Source of the DNA: a virus
Reading direction: 5' to 3' (one strand)
Virus record (IMG/VR): IMGVR_UViG_3300037508_000528
Coordinates: 1 to 28,895 of that record
DNA length: 28,895 nucleotides
Shown: positions 17,401-23,908 of the stretch, piece after piece
Layout of the letters: each line of letters begins with the position of its first letter
Numbering within the stretch: position 1 is the stretch's first letter
Notes under the pieces: generated by a model
Databases searched by the model: none
The model's input: the letters and a program-made list of their open reading frames with translations, nothing else
Told to the model about the DNA's origin: nothing
Made by a program: the position numbers and the translations under genes

Positions 17401-20050
17401 AATTCCATCTCTTTCTATATCTGATAGTGGCAATGTATATCGTTGTAGATTAACTATATCTGGTAATCCAAATACTTACTACACGAATGAAACTACAGTT
17501 AGAGTTGATAGAGTATTTAACTATTTTGCCGACGCAGCAACTAAAAATATTACTCAGGGAAGTACTCTCATTCTAGATATATCGCCATTTTATACAGGAA
17601 CAGATACAGCAACGTATAGATGGCAGGCTAGTATAACTGGTCCAACTGGAACTTATTTTAATTTATCGGATGGTATTAATGGACCATTATATAATATTAA
17701 CATAAACGGAGCAACTAGTTCACAAATATCATTATATAATATTCCATCTTCTTTATCTAACGCTTATTTTAGATGTGTTGTTACTTTTAATCAAGTTAAA
17801 AAAGTAAAGTATTATAGAAGTAGTCCAATAACTTTAATATATCCTACTCCAGTTAATACTTTTAATACGGAAATTATACGAATTGTAGTAACAACAGCTA
17901 TTATAGAATCACCATCATATAATGATCAACGTCAAAAGGTTGGAGCTGCTATTGGTACTGTTATTTGTGTGCCCAAACCAGCTGATTATATTGAAGATCC
18001 ATCTGCCATAACAGATGATGCCGATAGGTGGAAAATTGCGTTAACTGGTCAAATGTCTTCTGGTAGTCCAGCTCAAGGTGTGTCTAACACAACAAGACCT
18101 TATGGACCAAATGATAGATTTCCTGGATTTATTGAAATGCGAGGTCAATTATTAAAAGCACAGGATTTTCCCGATTTAGCAAGAATTCTCGGAAATACTT
18201 ACGGTGGAAATATTCCATCAACCAGACAATATCCAAATTATCAAAGTACAGATGTCTTTAGGTTACCATGTCCATATGGCAAGTATTTGTTGGGAACAGG
18301 AAATGTAGATAATAATAGATCATCACCTTCTGTCGTACCTTTATATGCCCCAGATGGATCTTCTGGCGGTCAGATAGGAAATGCTGGGTCTATGGGAGGA
18401 GAGTATAATTTTGAAAAATATGATCAGTTGCCTCCAGGAAGTCCCAATATTAGTGGCGAAACAGATGGTACTGCTCCTACAGTTTCTCCATATCTGTTTA
18501 CTGTTGGGACATTCAGAACTGATGGGTGGGAAAATTGTACAGTGGAAGTTGATGCTCAATTTACAGGAACTACAACTTATCAGATATCTGATTCTGCTGG
18601 TATTGCTCAAGTATCTTTGAGTGGTCCTCCTCCACATACACATAGAATTAATTCAATTGTATTTTCTGATACTAATAGAGTTTATGGTGGTAGTGGGAAT
18701 TGTGGCGCTAATCAATCTATATCTGCTGTTGGAACTATACGTCAAGGACCAGAGGGAATTATTAATAATACCAGAAATCCTTCTAGAACACACAGTCATG
18801 CGCTATCATTCGATCCGAATGATTCCACGCTTGGTGAAGGAACTGGAGAAACGATAACTCCTCCATCAGGTGGGGAATCTGGATTCTCTTATACAAGTCC
18901 AGGCAACTATGTTTTTACTGTTCCTTCCACAGTAAATAGTTTTACTTTTACTTTATATTCTGCTTCTGGTGGAGGTGGTGGTAATGACGCAGCGAATCCT
19001 GGTTCTGCGGGTGGAGCTGGAGCTAGAGTTACTGGCACTTGTACAAATATACCTGGAGGCAGTAGTATAAGAGTGATAATTCCTTTTGCTGGTGGCGGTG
19101 GTAGTGGATGTGTATCAAATGCTGGTGCTGGAAATGGTGGTGGATCTCAAGGTACTGGATTTGGTGGAGGATCTGGTGGTAGATCTGGTGGACAAGGTTG
19201 CTCGGGTGGTGGTGGTGGCGGCGGCGGCGCTGCTTTCATGTATTGTGAAACTGTGGGTTCTGGACCAAATCCAAATGGTTTACAAAGAGGAACAATATTG
19301 GTAATTGTTGGAGGCGGTGGCGGTGGTGGCGGTAGTGGATATCATAATAATAATACTAGACCAAGATTTCCTGGTGGAGCTGCTTCAACAAGTTGGGCAT
19401 CCTCAACAATAAATTCATCATCATATTATACAAATCAATCCACACTAACTTTTAGAGCATATGATGCAAATGGAGCCAATCCAGTATCTGGTAGAATAGG
19501 AGCTGATAGAGGTGCCAACGCTGATGGTGGCGGTGGCGGCGGCGGTGGTGGAGGATTTACTGGTGGATCTGGCGGTGGTAATGCGGGTGGCGATGTTAAT
19601 GCTCCAGGAGGAAGTGGAGGAACTTCTGCGTACAATTCTTCTTTCTTTTCGGCAGCTCCTGGTCTATCAACTGGTTATTCTGGTGGCGCAGCTGGTGGGG
19701 CCAACAATAATGGTTCGACGGGATCAGCAACAATTACTGTTATATTCAGCGGTGGTGGCACTACAGGATCAAACCCATCTACTGGTGGTGTAAATAGTGC
19801 TGATCATAATGGAAATTGGGGTGTTTTGAGGGGATCTGCCAACCAATTTTTGAGCGAATCAATTAATCATCACATTACTACTGGCACTGCTCAAAATCTT
19901 GGGATTACTCTTCCCTCAGGAACTATAACAATGAGTACTAGATCAAGAAGTACGTTTGATAATTATTTGAATTTTTATATGAGGAATAATGAACCAATTC
20001 CTATACAACAACCATATTTTAGATTAAAATATCTAATCAAAGCTTTCTAA
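14498..20050 (+). CDS. Giant adhesin: Ig-like array, collar domain, polyglycine domain (1850 aa)
   Basis: At least eight Ig-like domains cover residues about 1-1120. Their core tryptophans are at 40, 271, 403, 538, 656, 837, 940 and 1042, in W-Q/E contexts such as FQWQQSTDGGTTW, with later YRC or FRC strands (RRYRCQV, FYRCRV, VYRCRL). An HGL-type module at 682-734 interrupts domain five and resembles those in the 3750-residue protein. A collar domain follows (about 1207-1265: PGFIEMRGQLL, ARILGNTYGG, FRLPCPYGKYLLG), then HxH pairs H1380/H1382 and H1432/H1434. A glycine-rich domain fills about 1475-1760, starting YVFTVPSTVNSFTFTLYSASGGGG. The C-terminus (FRLKYLIKAF) resembles the other collar proteins, so the glycine-rich part looks inserted before the last collar-family strands. 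Likely the main receptor-binding adhesin. Confidence 0.85.
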   Translation: MAITINSLTPTNPTVFAGGSLTFSVSATSNISGATLDYLWQTSSSSTGPWLTLPDNGANSITLTNIPITASGDYIRVAISESTPYSPVTYNYTVTGTGSSAWTFTGSASGNNPSLTATVGDTLRFAVSSTNSNTFYIKTAAVGGTGSTVSTGITNNGTQNNTVVWNTAGAAAGTYYYISAENPNNMVGVITLAPATTTLVSTVNSDEVPGFQRQLTVNAPPLLSVSDQNLSSYTVATGSSLSFTVEATTNSSLSNFINTTSANVTPIVFQWQQSTDGGTTWTNITAGTNIAITDTLLSFATTPVQYYKRSVLTLSNIAFTQNNRRYRCQVTYTKDGVTASNSPVSTNAITLLVNPQILISKQPGTGTDTTSTVSYVTNIPSSGNATLSVTSFTTAPTTISYSWEWRWSDQTTYTPILSSNPQLSTTPFRLVTGTNGTSAILQLERVKLLAGSSSNLLYIRVSISGLSGEQTITSNDAGLYLTQTAVIDSPTDDFAIEDRYGPVPNRSSYQETQQTITVSASVDVSIDTGVRGPITLGWQRKYAGETGWTDVGTTKNDAGTDLPASTSTDPRSSGSHTFTTPPLRRSTDHLSQYRMYVTYLSGGNSVTTYSDPCTISVYRTAYIDNDPGNSEVFQNSIASFSVTASPSSGTDIAYKWEYSLNGTTWSDISNNPPLLNVTSITYNSYTATVTCSSAHGLVSGDRVYVAGVTPLTYNGVWTVLSTGLTSTQFTYTMFNIPTTNGIGPFTVHRSPRYVGINTSSLLIYVASSSILERYYRCVLTVPDSIGTVETGYGSLIIRSDTFLGISSINDRQVQEYESVTWTVNATSASLSTPAYQWQKSTNYTSANPNAATWSDIVGANSPTFTISSVLSANAGFYRCRVISAGSTINFSNVARLQVLPVTINITTNTPSSLAIEEDFAGTTLSVVASSTTPGTIQYQWQLKPAGSSTWSDAPVGFNQTNTVGENYRIPSLSISDSGNVYRCRLTISGNPNTYYTNETTVRVDRVFNYFADAATKNITQGSTLILDISPFYTGTDTATYRWQASITGPTGTYFNLSDGINGPLYNININGATSSQISLYNIPSSLSNAYFRCVVTFNQVKKVKYYRSSPITLIYPTPVNTFNTEIIRIVVTTAIIESPSYNDQRQKVGAAIGTVICVPKPADYIEDPSAITDDADRWKIALTGQMSSGSPAQGVSNTTRPYGPNDRFPGFIEMRGQLLKAQDFPDLARILGNTYGGNIPSTRQYPNYQSTDVFRLPCPYGKYLLGTGNVDNNRSSPSVVPLYAPDGSSGGQIGNAGSMGGEYNFEKYDQLPPGSPNISGETDGTAPTVSPYLFTVGTFRTDGWENCTVEVDAQFTGTTTYQISDSAGIAQVSLSGPPPHTHRINSIVFSDTNRVYGGSGNCGANQSISAVGTIRQGPEGIINNTRNPSRTHSHALSFDPNDSTLGEGTGETITPPSGGESGFSYTSPGNYVFTVPSTVNSFTFTLYSASGGGGGNDAANPGSAGGAGARVTGTCTNIPGGSSIRVIIPFAGGGGSGCVSNAGAGNGGGSQGTGFGGGSGGRSGGQGCSGGGGGGGGAAFMYCETVGSGPNPNGLQRGTILVIVGGGGGGGGSGYHNNNTRPRFPGGAASTSWASSTINSSSYYTNQSTLTFRAYDANGANPVSGRIGADRGANADGGGGGGGGGGFTGGSGGGNAGGDVNAPGGSGGTSAYNSSFFSAAPGLSTGYSGGAAGGANNNGSTGSATITVIFSGGGTTGSNPSTGGVNSADHNGNWGVLRGSANQFLSESINHHITTGTAQNLGITLPSGTITMSTRSRSTFDNYLNFYMRNNEPIPIQQPYFRLKYLIKAF
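19204..19554 (+). repeat. Three GC-rich polyglycine tracts in the adhesin gene
   Basis: Near-identical runs of GGT/GGC codons at 19204-19229, 19313-19332 and 19526-19554 encode runs of about 8-10 glycines. They separate more varied segments, as in the glycine-rich motifs of T-even gp38 adhesins. They stand out as GC-rich islands in AT-rich DNA, are good homologous-recombination substrates, and contain repeated GG doublets that could form two-quartet G-quadruplexes. Confidence 0.8.
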
Positions 20051-20070
20051 ATAAAAAAAACGGCAAAGAC

Positions 20071-21090
20071 ATGGAAAAAATATTATCAGTATATTTGGAT
20101 CCACATTCTGATCATCCAGATGTAGTAAATAGATTTATTTTTATTTACAAAGGACTTAATCTTCAAATTGATACAGATGGCATAAAAGAATTTATTGATT
20201 CTTTGCCAGAATTTTGGCACACTGAAAATGATAAATTAACTTTATTTACAGTTTTTTCTAATAATAGTTATTATTGTGAAAGGCAAAAAAACGTATACAA
20301 TTATTCTACAAAGACATTTGAAAAAATACCTTACAGATTCGATGCCGCAAATGAAGAAGAAAGCAACAAATTTGTTGCTTTCTTGGCTGAGTTTTTTCAA
20401 AATAAACAAATACAATATGAAAAAGATCTTCAACAAAATATTTTAAAAAACATACAAGATTTTTCTCTTATTCAATCAACTATTTTAAATACCAGAAAAG
20501 AAATTTTGAAACAAACGGATTATCTTTTTCTGGCGGATTATTCTATAACAGATGAAAGAAGATCGGCGTGGGCAGAATATCGCCAAAAATGGAGAGATAT
20601 CACAAAACAAACCGAATGGGCGACTGGAGAAATTCACAAAATAAAATTGCCTATTTCTCCTGATGAAAAGGATGGGTATACCTATAATATTATGAAAGAA
20701 ATTGGCATTAAAGATTCTGTGGTAGGTAACTATATTGATAGTATCCAAGGTGATGAAGATTTTGAAGAAAAGATGGCGAATCTCGTAAGTAATTATTGTG
20801 AGTTTGCTTTTAAAAATAATGTTATACAATGTTTAATGAGATTTAGACTTCCATTAATAGATTTGGAAAATAATGTCTTTAATGGTTTTGAAAATACTGT
20901 GGAAGAATTTATTACTGATTGGGAAAAATTCTCTGAAAAAATTGATAATCAATTAAAAATGCTTGGCACAGAACTATCAGTATCTTCATTAATTTCACAT
21001 TATAAAACTATGAACGGCAATGCATTAACACAGGAAGTGATTGATATTCTTCAAGATTTAAATAATACTGAAACGGAGGAAAAAGAATGA
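20071..21090 (+). CDS. Probable tail-fibre assembly chaperone (339 aa)
   Basis: Residues about 137-175 (TRKEILKQTDYLFLADYSIT, then DERRSAWAEYRQKWRDIT) match the conserved tail of phage tail assembly chaperones of the Phage_tail_APC/Caudo_TAP type, in which an R-x-x-L/I-L-x-x-T-D motif is followed by an AW-x-x-YRQ-x-L/W-RDI helix. Usual members are about 150-200 residues. This one has a C-terminal extension of about 165 residues, largely helical and acidic and unrecognised. It lies 20 bases after the giant adhesin gene, the classic place for a fibre chaperone, and overlaps the next gene by four bases. DNA here is far more AT-rich than the gene upstream. The start has only a weak ribosome site. 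Confidence 0.7.
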   Translation: MEKILSVYLDPHSDHPDVVNRFIFIYKGLNLQIDTDGIKEFIDSLPEFWHTENDKLTLFTVFSNNSYYCERQKNVYNYSTKTFEKIPYRFDAANEEESNKFVAFLAEFFQNKQIQYEKDLQQNILKNIQDFSLIQSTILNTRKEILKQTDYLFLADYSITDERRSAWAEYRQKWRDITKQTEWATGEIHKIKLPISPDEKDGYTYNIMKEIGIKDSVVGNYIDSIQGDEDFEEKMANLVSNYCEFAFKNNVIQCLMRFRLPLIDLENNVFNGFENTVEEFITDWEKFSEKIDNQLKMLGTELSVSSLISHYKTMNGNALTQEVIDILQDLNNTETEEKE

Positions 21091-21449
21091 TTTTACAAGA
21101 AGATGTGAAACCTACTATAGAATTTATTAAAGATTTGGCAAGATATTCTGGTAAAATAGTTATGAGAATACGTGCTGAAGGTCCATTAAAATGTCAAGAT
21201 CAAGAAAAAGTAAAAAAAATTTGGCAATATTATGAAGATAAAGTGCCATATGAAATTCTTGATGAATTAATTAGTTATGGAGACATTTATTGTTATTTTC
21301 GCACGAAAAATGACGCACAAGTGAGTGCCTCTAATTGGTTTCCATCCATTTCTTTAATTCAAGATCCAGAGTATACTGACATTGATATGGATTACTATAT
21401 AAGTATGGAATGCGTAGATCCAGAAGGACTTCCAGTTATAGGAATATAA
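21087..21449 (+). CDS. Hypothetical protein in the AT-rich post-fibre cassette (120 aa)
   Basis: I do not recognise a family. The protein mixes a charged helical half (residues about 1-60, QDQEKVKKIWQYYEDKVPYE) with an aromatic, acidic C-terminal half (DPEYTDIDMDYYISMECVDP). There is no signal peptide or membrane segment. Its ATG overlaps the upstream TGA (ATGA), with a strong GGAGG at 21075-21079, so its translation is coupled to the probable chaperone. That coupling suggests a partner in fibre maturation, but only by position. Confidence 0.75.
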   Translation: MILQEDVKPTIEFIKDLARYSGKIVMRIRAEGPLKCQDQEKVKKIWQYYEDKVPYEILDELISYGDIYCYFRTKNDAQVSASNWFPSISLIQDPEYTDIDMDYYISMECVDPEGLPVIGI

Positions 21450-21453
21450 AATT

Positions 21454-22335
21454 ATGAATTTTGAATATTCGGCTTTTGATGTTAGTAAAATAATTGATTG
21501 TTTGGAAAAAAGAAATATTACATTATCTTTTGAAAAAGTAGAAGATTTGTATCAAGGATTTGAAGACATATTTCCTGTGTTGTTAGATGCGAAAGCAAGA
21601 TCTAGGAAATATTTTGAAGCACTTATAAACACAACTTGCTATGATAGTGAAACAGCTGAAATTAAAAGTGTGTCTCGATATAATCCATATAGTGATGCTG
21701 GTGTAATTTTTGATGATCAAAATCGTAAAGACATAGAAAATATGATTCAATTTTTGGAATATTTTCCTAGTCTAAAAAATACATATTTTTTTGAATCTTC
21801 GAATATATTTGGTTCTAGTTTTACTCCAAACATGGAGTACATTTTACATACAGAGTATAATTTAAATTATATTCCTTTAAATATTTTTTCTGATGTTGAT
21901 TTAAAAAAATACGTTAATTTTATGCCAAAATTATATGAATTTTGTTCGGAAAAAATTGATGATGTAACAAAATATGATATTGGTATGGCATCAATTACTG
22001 TAAATCCAGATAGCACACCAAAGAAATTTGATTTTTATATTTCAGTTCAAAATTTTTTGAAATGGAATATGAGTTACGATCACAAAGAAGAATTAGAAAG
22101 GCTCTTTAACGATTTTCGCTTCAATAAAATCATGAAAATGGGTTTTTATTTTGTGGGAGAAGAACAAAATAAATGGTCAATATCATTGGGATTTGATGGA
22201 TTAATTAATAACATGAATGTTAATGATCTTTTAAAAGACAAAATAAAAAATGAAGAACAATCAAAAATTGTTTATGAAATAATATTTGAGGATACAAAAA
22301 TTTTGGAAAAAAATATAATTTTTTCTAGGGGTTGA
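21454..22335 (+). CDS. Hypothetical AT-rich gene (293 aa)
   Basis: No family recognised. The sequence is soluble-looking and rich in Asn, Lys, Phe and Tyr, with an alternating-strand appearance in the second half (KFDFYISVQNF, KMGFYFVGEE, KWSISLGFDG). The gene starts four bases after the previous stop. One counted stretch (21901-21960) has only 11 G or C in 60 bases, against 32 in 60 just downstream at 22381-22440. Its TGA (22333-22335) is part of the -35 box of the next promoter. The order chaperone, small gene, this gene suggests a transferred cassette. An enzyme or a further fibre-specific factor are both possible. Confidence 0.75.
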   Translation: MNFEYSAFDVSKIIDCLEKRNITLSFEKVEDLYQGFEDIFPVLLDAKARSRKYFEALINTTCYDSETAEIKSVSRYNPYSDAGVIFDDQNRKDIENMIQFLEYFPSLKNTYFFESSNIFGSSFTPNMEYILHTEYNLNYIPLNIFSDVDLKKYVNFMPKLYEFCSEKIDDVTKYDIGMASITVNPDSTPKKFDFYISVQNFLKWNMSYDHKEELERLFNDFRFNKIMKMGFYFVGEEQNKWSISLGFDGLINNMNVNDLLKDKIKNEEQSKIVYEIIFEDTKILEKNIIFSRG

Positions 22336-22361
22336 CAGACCCCCACCGCCTGTGCTACAGT
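22332..22361 (+). promoter_or_regulatory. Sigma70-type promoter overlapping a stop codon, with symmetric -35
   Basis: TTGACA (22332-22337) and TACAGT (22356-22361) are 18 bases apart, with TGC before the -10 (extended -10). GGGGT (22328-22332) and ACCCC (22339-22343) make a perfect inverted repeat across the -35 box, which could be an operator or a cruciform. The upstream gene's TGA sits inside TTGACA. It should drive the small genes from 22386 onward. No terminator separates it from the AT-rich cassette. Confidence 0.75.
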
Positions 22362-22385
22362 AGCGGAGCACTGAACAGGACACCC

Positions 22386-22619
22386 ATGATCGGCATTCAA
22401 GACTACGGCGATGACGGCGTTGTTCCGATGATTGAATCGGACGACGTTGAAAATGTTGTAGAAAATATCCTTGAATACGTTGAAAATCGTTTTGAACTTC
22501 TTGACAAGAAAGGTGGTCGTGATGGTGACATCATGGCACTTTGTCAAGAGTTTTATGAGTGGGGTTCCGCTGAAGCAGGCGACGAACTCTCCTATTTTGT
22601 CTGCCCGTCTTTTGAATAA
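22386..22619 (+). CDS. Small acidic hypothetical protein (77 aa)
   Basis: First gene after the promoter at 22332. The frame could be opened back to a TTG at 22332, but that would include the promoter itself, so ATG 22386 is preferred, with AGGA upstream at 22377-22380. The protein is strongly acidic (DYGDDG, ESDDVENVVENILEYVENRFELL) and probably mostly helical. Family unknown. Composition is much more GC-rich than the genes immediately upstream. Confidence 0.75.
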   Translation: MIGIQDYGDDGVVPMIESDDVENVVENILEYVENRFELLDKKGGRDGDIMALCQEFYEWGSAEAGDELSYFVCPSFE

Positions 22620-22648
22620 TCCTATATAATCATAGAAACAGTAGGACA

Positions 22649-22774
22649 ATGACCATCCCGAACTGGCAGCATCACTCTAAGAAAGAACAGAAGCGCACCC
22701 TGAAACCTCAGGCACTGCGTCAAGCAAAAGCTCGCAAACAGGCGCTCAAGCGTCTTCTGGAGGTTACTAAATGA
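22649..22774 (+). CDS. Tiny very basic protein (41 aa)
   Basis: ATG 22649 follows TAGGA (22642-22646) and the frame runs to a TGA at 22772-22774 that overlaps the next start (ATGA). The product begins MTIPNWQHH and is packed with Lys, Arg and Gln (KKEQKR, RQAKARKQALKRLL), so it is probably a charged helix. Such peptides may bind nucleic acid or host proteins, but no family is recognised. Coupling to the next gene and codon-like composition support that it is real. Confidence 0.65.
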   Translation: MTIPNWQHHSKKEQKRTLKPQALRQAKARKQALKRLLEVTK

Positions 22775-22959
22775 CTCATTATGATAAACTGATTGATTCC
22801 ATCGTTGATGAAATCTACTATGTGTGGACTGAAATCTGTGAATGGGATTGTGAAGAAACTCAAGAATGTGTTCGTGAAACGGCACAACGCATTCTTCAGC
22901 ATGTAGAAGAATTTCAAACCGTTCGCAATAAACTTACACAATGGAGGGCATCTGACTGA
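22771..22959 (+). CDS. Small hypothetical protein (62 aa)
   Basis: A strong GGAGGT (22759-22764) lies 6 bases before the ATG. The protein looks like one or two amphipathic helices (DKLIDSIVDEIYYVW, CVRETAQRILQHVEEFQTV) with a cysteine-containing turn (CEWDCEETQEC). No family recognised. Its TGA overlaps the next start by one base. Confidence 0.75.
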   Translation: MTHYDKLIDSIVDEIYYVWTEICEWDCEETQECVRETAQRILQHVEEFQTVRNKLTQWRASD

Positions 22960-23165
22960 TGGCATTATCACAATCTGTAGAAGAATCACTGAATGAAGCA
23001 TCTGCCGCACTTCGCAATGCTTTGGCATACGCTGCTCGTCAAGAGCGTCCAGTGGTTTGTAATAGTATTTCAGAGATTCTGTGTCGTATTGACCAGATGA
23101 AATCTTTCGATGGTATCTTAGATCAACTTGACATGATGGCTAAAGATGGACCTTTTCAAAATTAA
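22959..23165 (+). CDS. Small hypothetical helical protein (68 aa)
   Basis: GGAGGG (22943-22948) lies 10 bases before the ATG, and the start overlaps the previous stop by one base. The product has two helices with repeated Ala and Leu (SLNEASAALRNALAYAARQE) and a C-terminal acidic, Met-rich segment. It overlaps the next gene by 20 bases in another frame. Function unknown. Confidence 0.72.
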   Translation: MALSQSVEESLNEASAALRNALAYAARQERPVVCNSISEILCRIDQMKSFDGILDQLDMMAKDGPFQN

Positions 23166-23358
23166 TAAAGCAGCACTGTATGAAGTGCCTGTTAAAACAA
23201 CTCCAGAGAATGTTAAAGAAGCAAACGAAGGATTGTTTCAATCAAAGATGACACTTCCTGCCGCTGCTGCTCATTGCGGTATGACAAAGAAAGAAATGAA
23301 ACTCACGTTCTTTGAGTATCTTAAATATCACCCACCAACTTATGAAATTAGGAATTGA
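23146..23358 (+). CDS. Small hypothetical protein (70 aa)
   Basis: The product ends with a compact, conserved-looking segment (TLPAAAAHCGMTKKEMKLTF, then a Pro-rich end). Residues about 38-55 resemble a small helix-turn-helix-like hairpin, as in other small phage regulators, though this is only an impression. It overlaps the gene before by 20 bases and the oxygenase gene after by 17. The ribosome site is weak, so translation is probably coupled. Confidence 0.68.
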   Translation: MDLFKINKAALYEVPVKTTPENVKEANEGLFQSKMTLPAAAAHCGMTKKEMKLTFFEYLKYHPPTYEIRN

Positions 23359-23899
23359 AATATATGATAATGTTTTGACATCTGATCAATGTCAAGAACT
23401 TATTTCATTGTATGAATCTGATAAAAGAAAAACTCCTGGAGTTGTTGGTAATTATCAAATTGTAGATAGTGTTAAAAAATCTACTGATGTATGCTGTAAT
23501 TTTACTGATATTGCGGATAATAATTACAATAAAATAGTATTACCAGCACTTCATAGTGCGGTTGACAAATTTGTGTCACAATATGAGATATTGAAAATGA
23601 TATCTCTATGGAGAGTAGATGATGTGTATAATATCCAAAAATATGAAAATGGCGAAGGATATTTTCGTCTACATTGTGAACATGAAATTTCTAACCCAGA
23701 TAGAATACTAGCATGGATGATATATTTAAATGATGCTCAGTGTGGTACTGAATTTCCCTATCAAAATTTAATTACAGAATCTAGAGCGGGGAGATGTGTG
23801 GTGTGGAGTGCGGGGTGGACACATGCCCATAAAGGTGTTACTCCAAATATTGGTGTAAAATATATTGCTACTGGTTGGTATCAATTTATACGCAATTAA
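23342..23899 (+). CDS. 2OG-Fe(II) oxygenase, prolyl-4-hydroxylase-like (185 aa)
   Basis: Members of this fold use iron, oxygen and 2-oxoglutarate to hydroxylate a substrate. The proposed metal ligands are H111 and E113 (YFRLHCEHE) and H163 in WTHAHKG, with K173 (VKY) ten residues later as the expected 2-oxoglutarate-binding base. Supporting family pattern: a central ILAWMIYLND strand, GTEFPYQ, and AGRCVVWSAGW. The HxE in place of the usual HxD is unusual but is known in some members. The start is ATG 23342 rather than upstream codons that would overlap the preceding gene further. Substrate unknown. The gene is clearly more AT-rich than the small genes on either side, as is the oxygenase gene that follows. 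Confidence 0.78.
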   Translation: MKLGIEIYDNVLTSDQCQELISLYESDKRKTPGVVGNYQIVDSVKKSTDVCCNFTDIADNNYNKIVLPALHSAVDKFVSQYEILKMISLWRVDDVYNIQKYENGEGYFRLHCEHEISNPDRILAWMIYLNDAQCGTEFPYQNLITESRAGRCVVWSAGWTHAHKGVTPNIGVKYIATGWYQFIRN

Positions 23900-23908
23900 T
23901 TAAATACT

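Noticed and set aside
19086-19793. Alternative-frame + strand open frames in the glycine-rich region
   Set aside because: Shadows of GGN codon repeats; their products are low-complexity Val/Leu/Ala strings.
20051-20070. A-rich gap after the adhesin gene as a terminator
   Set aside because: There is no hairpin and the run is A rather than T on the coding strand.
21454-22335. Possible resemblance to cyanobactin-type (ABBA fold) prenyltransferases
   Set aside because: Only length and one vague strand pattern fit; no catalytic residues could be matched, so no function is claimed.
22625-22630. TATAAT before the 41-residue gene as a separate promoter
   Set aside because: No -35 hexamer at a workable distance; the promoter at 22332 already covers the gene.
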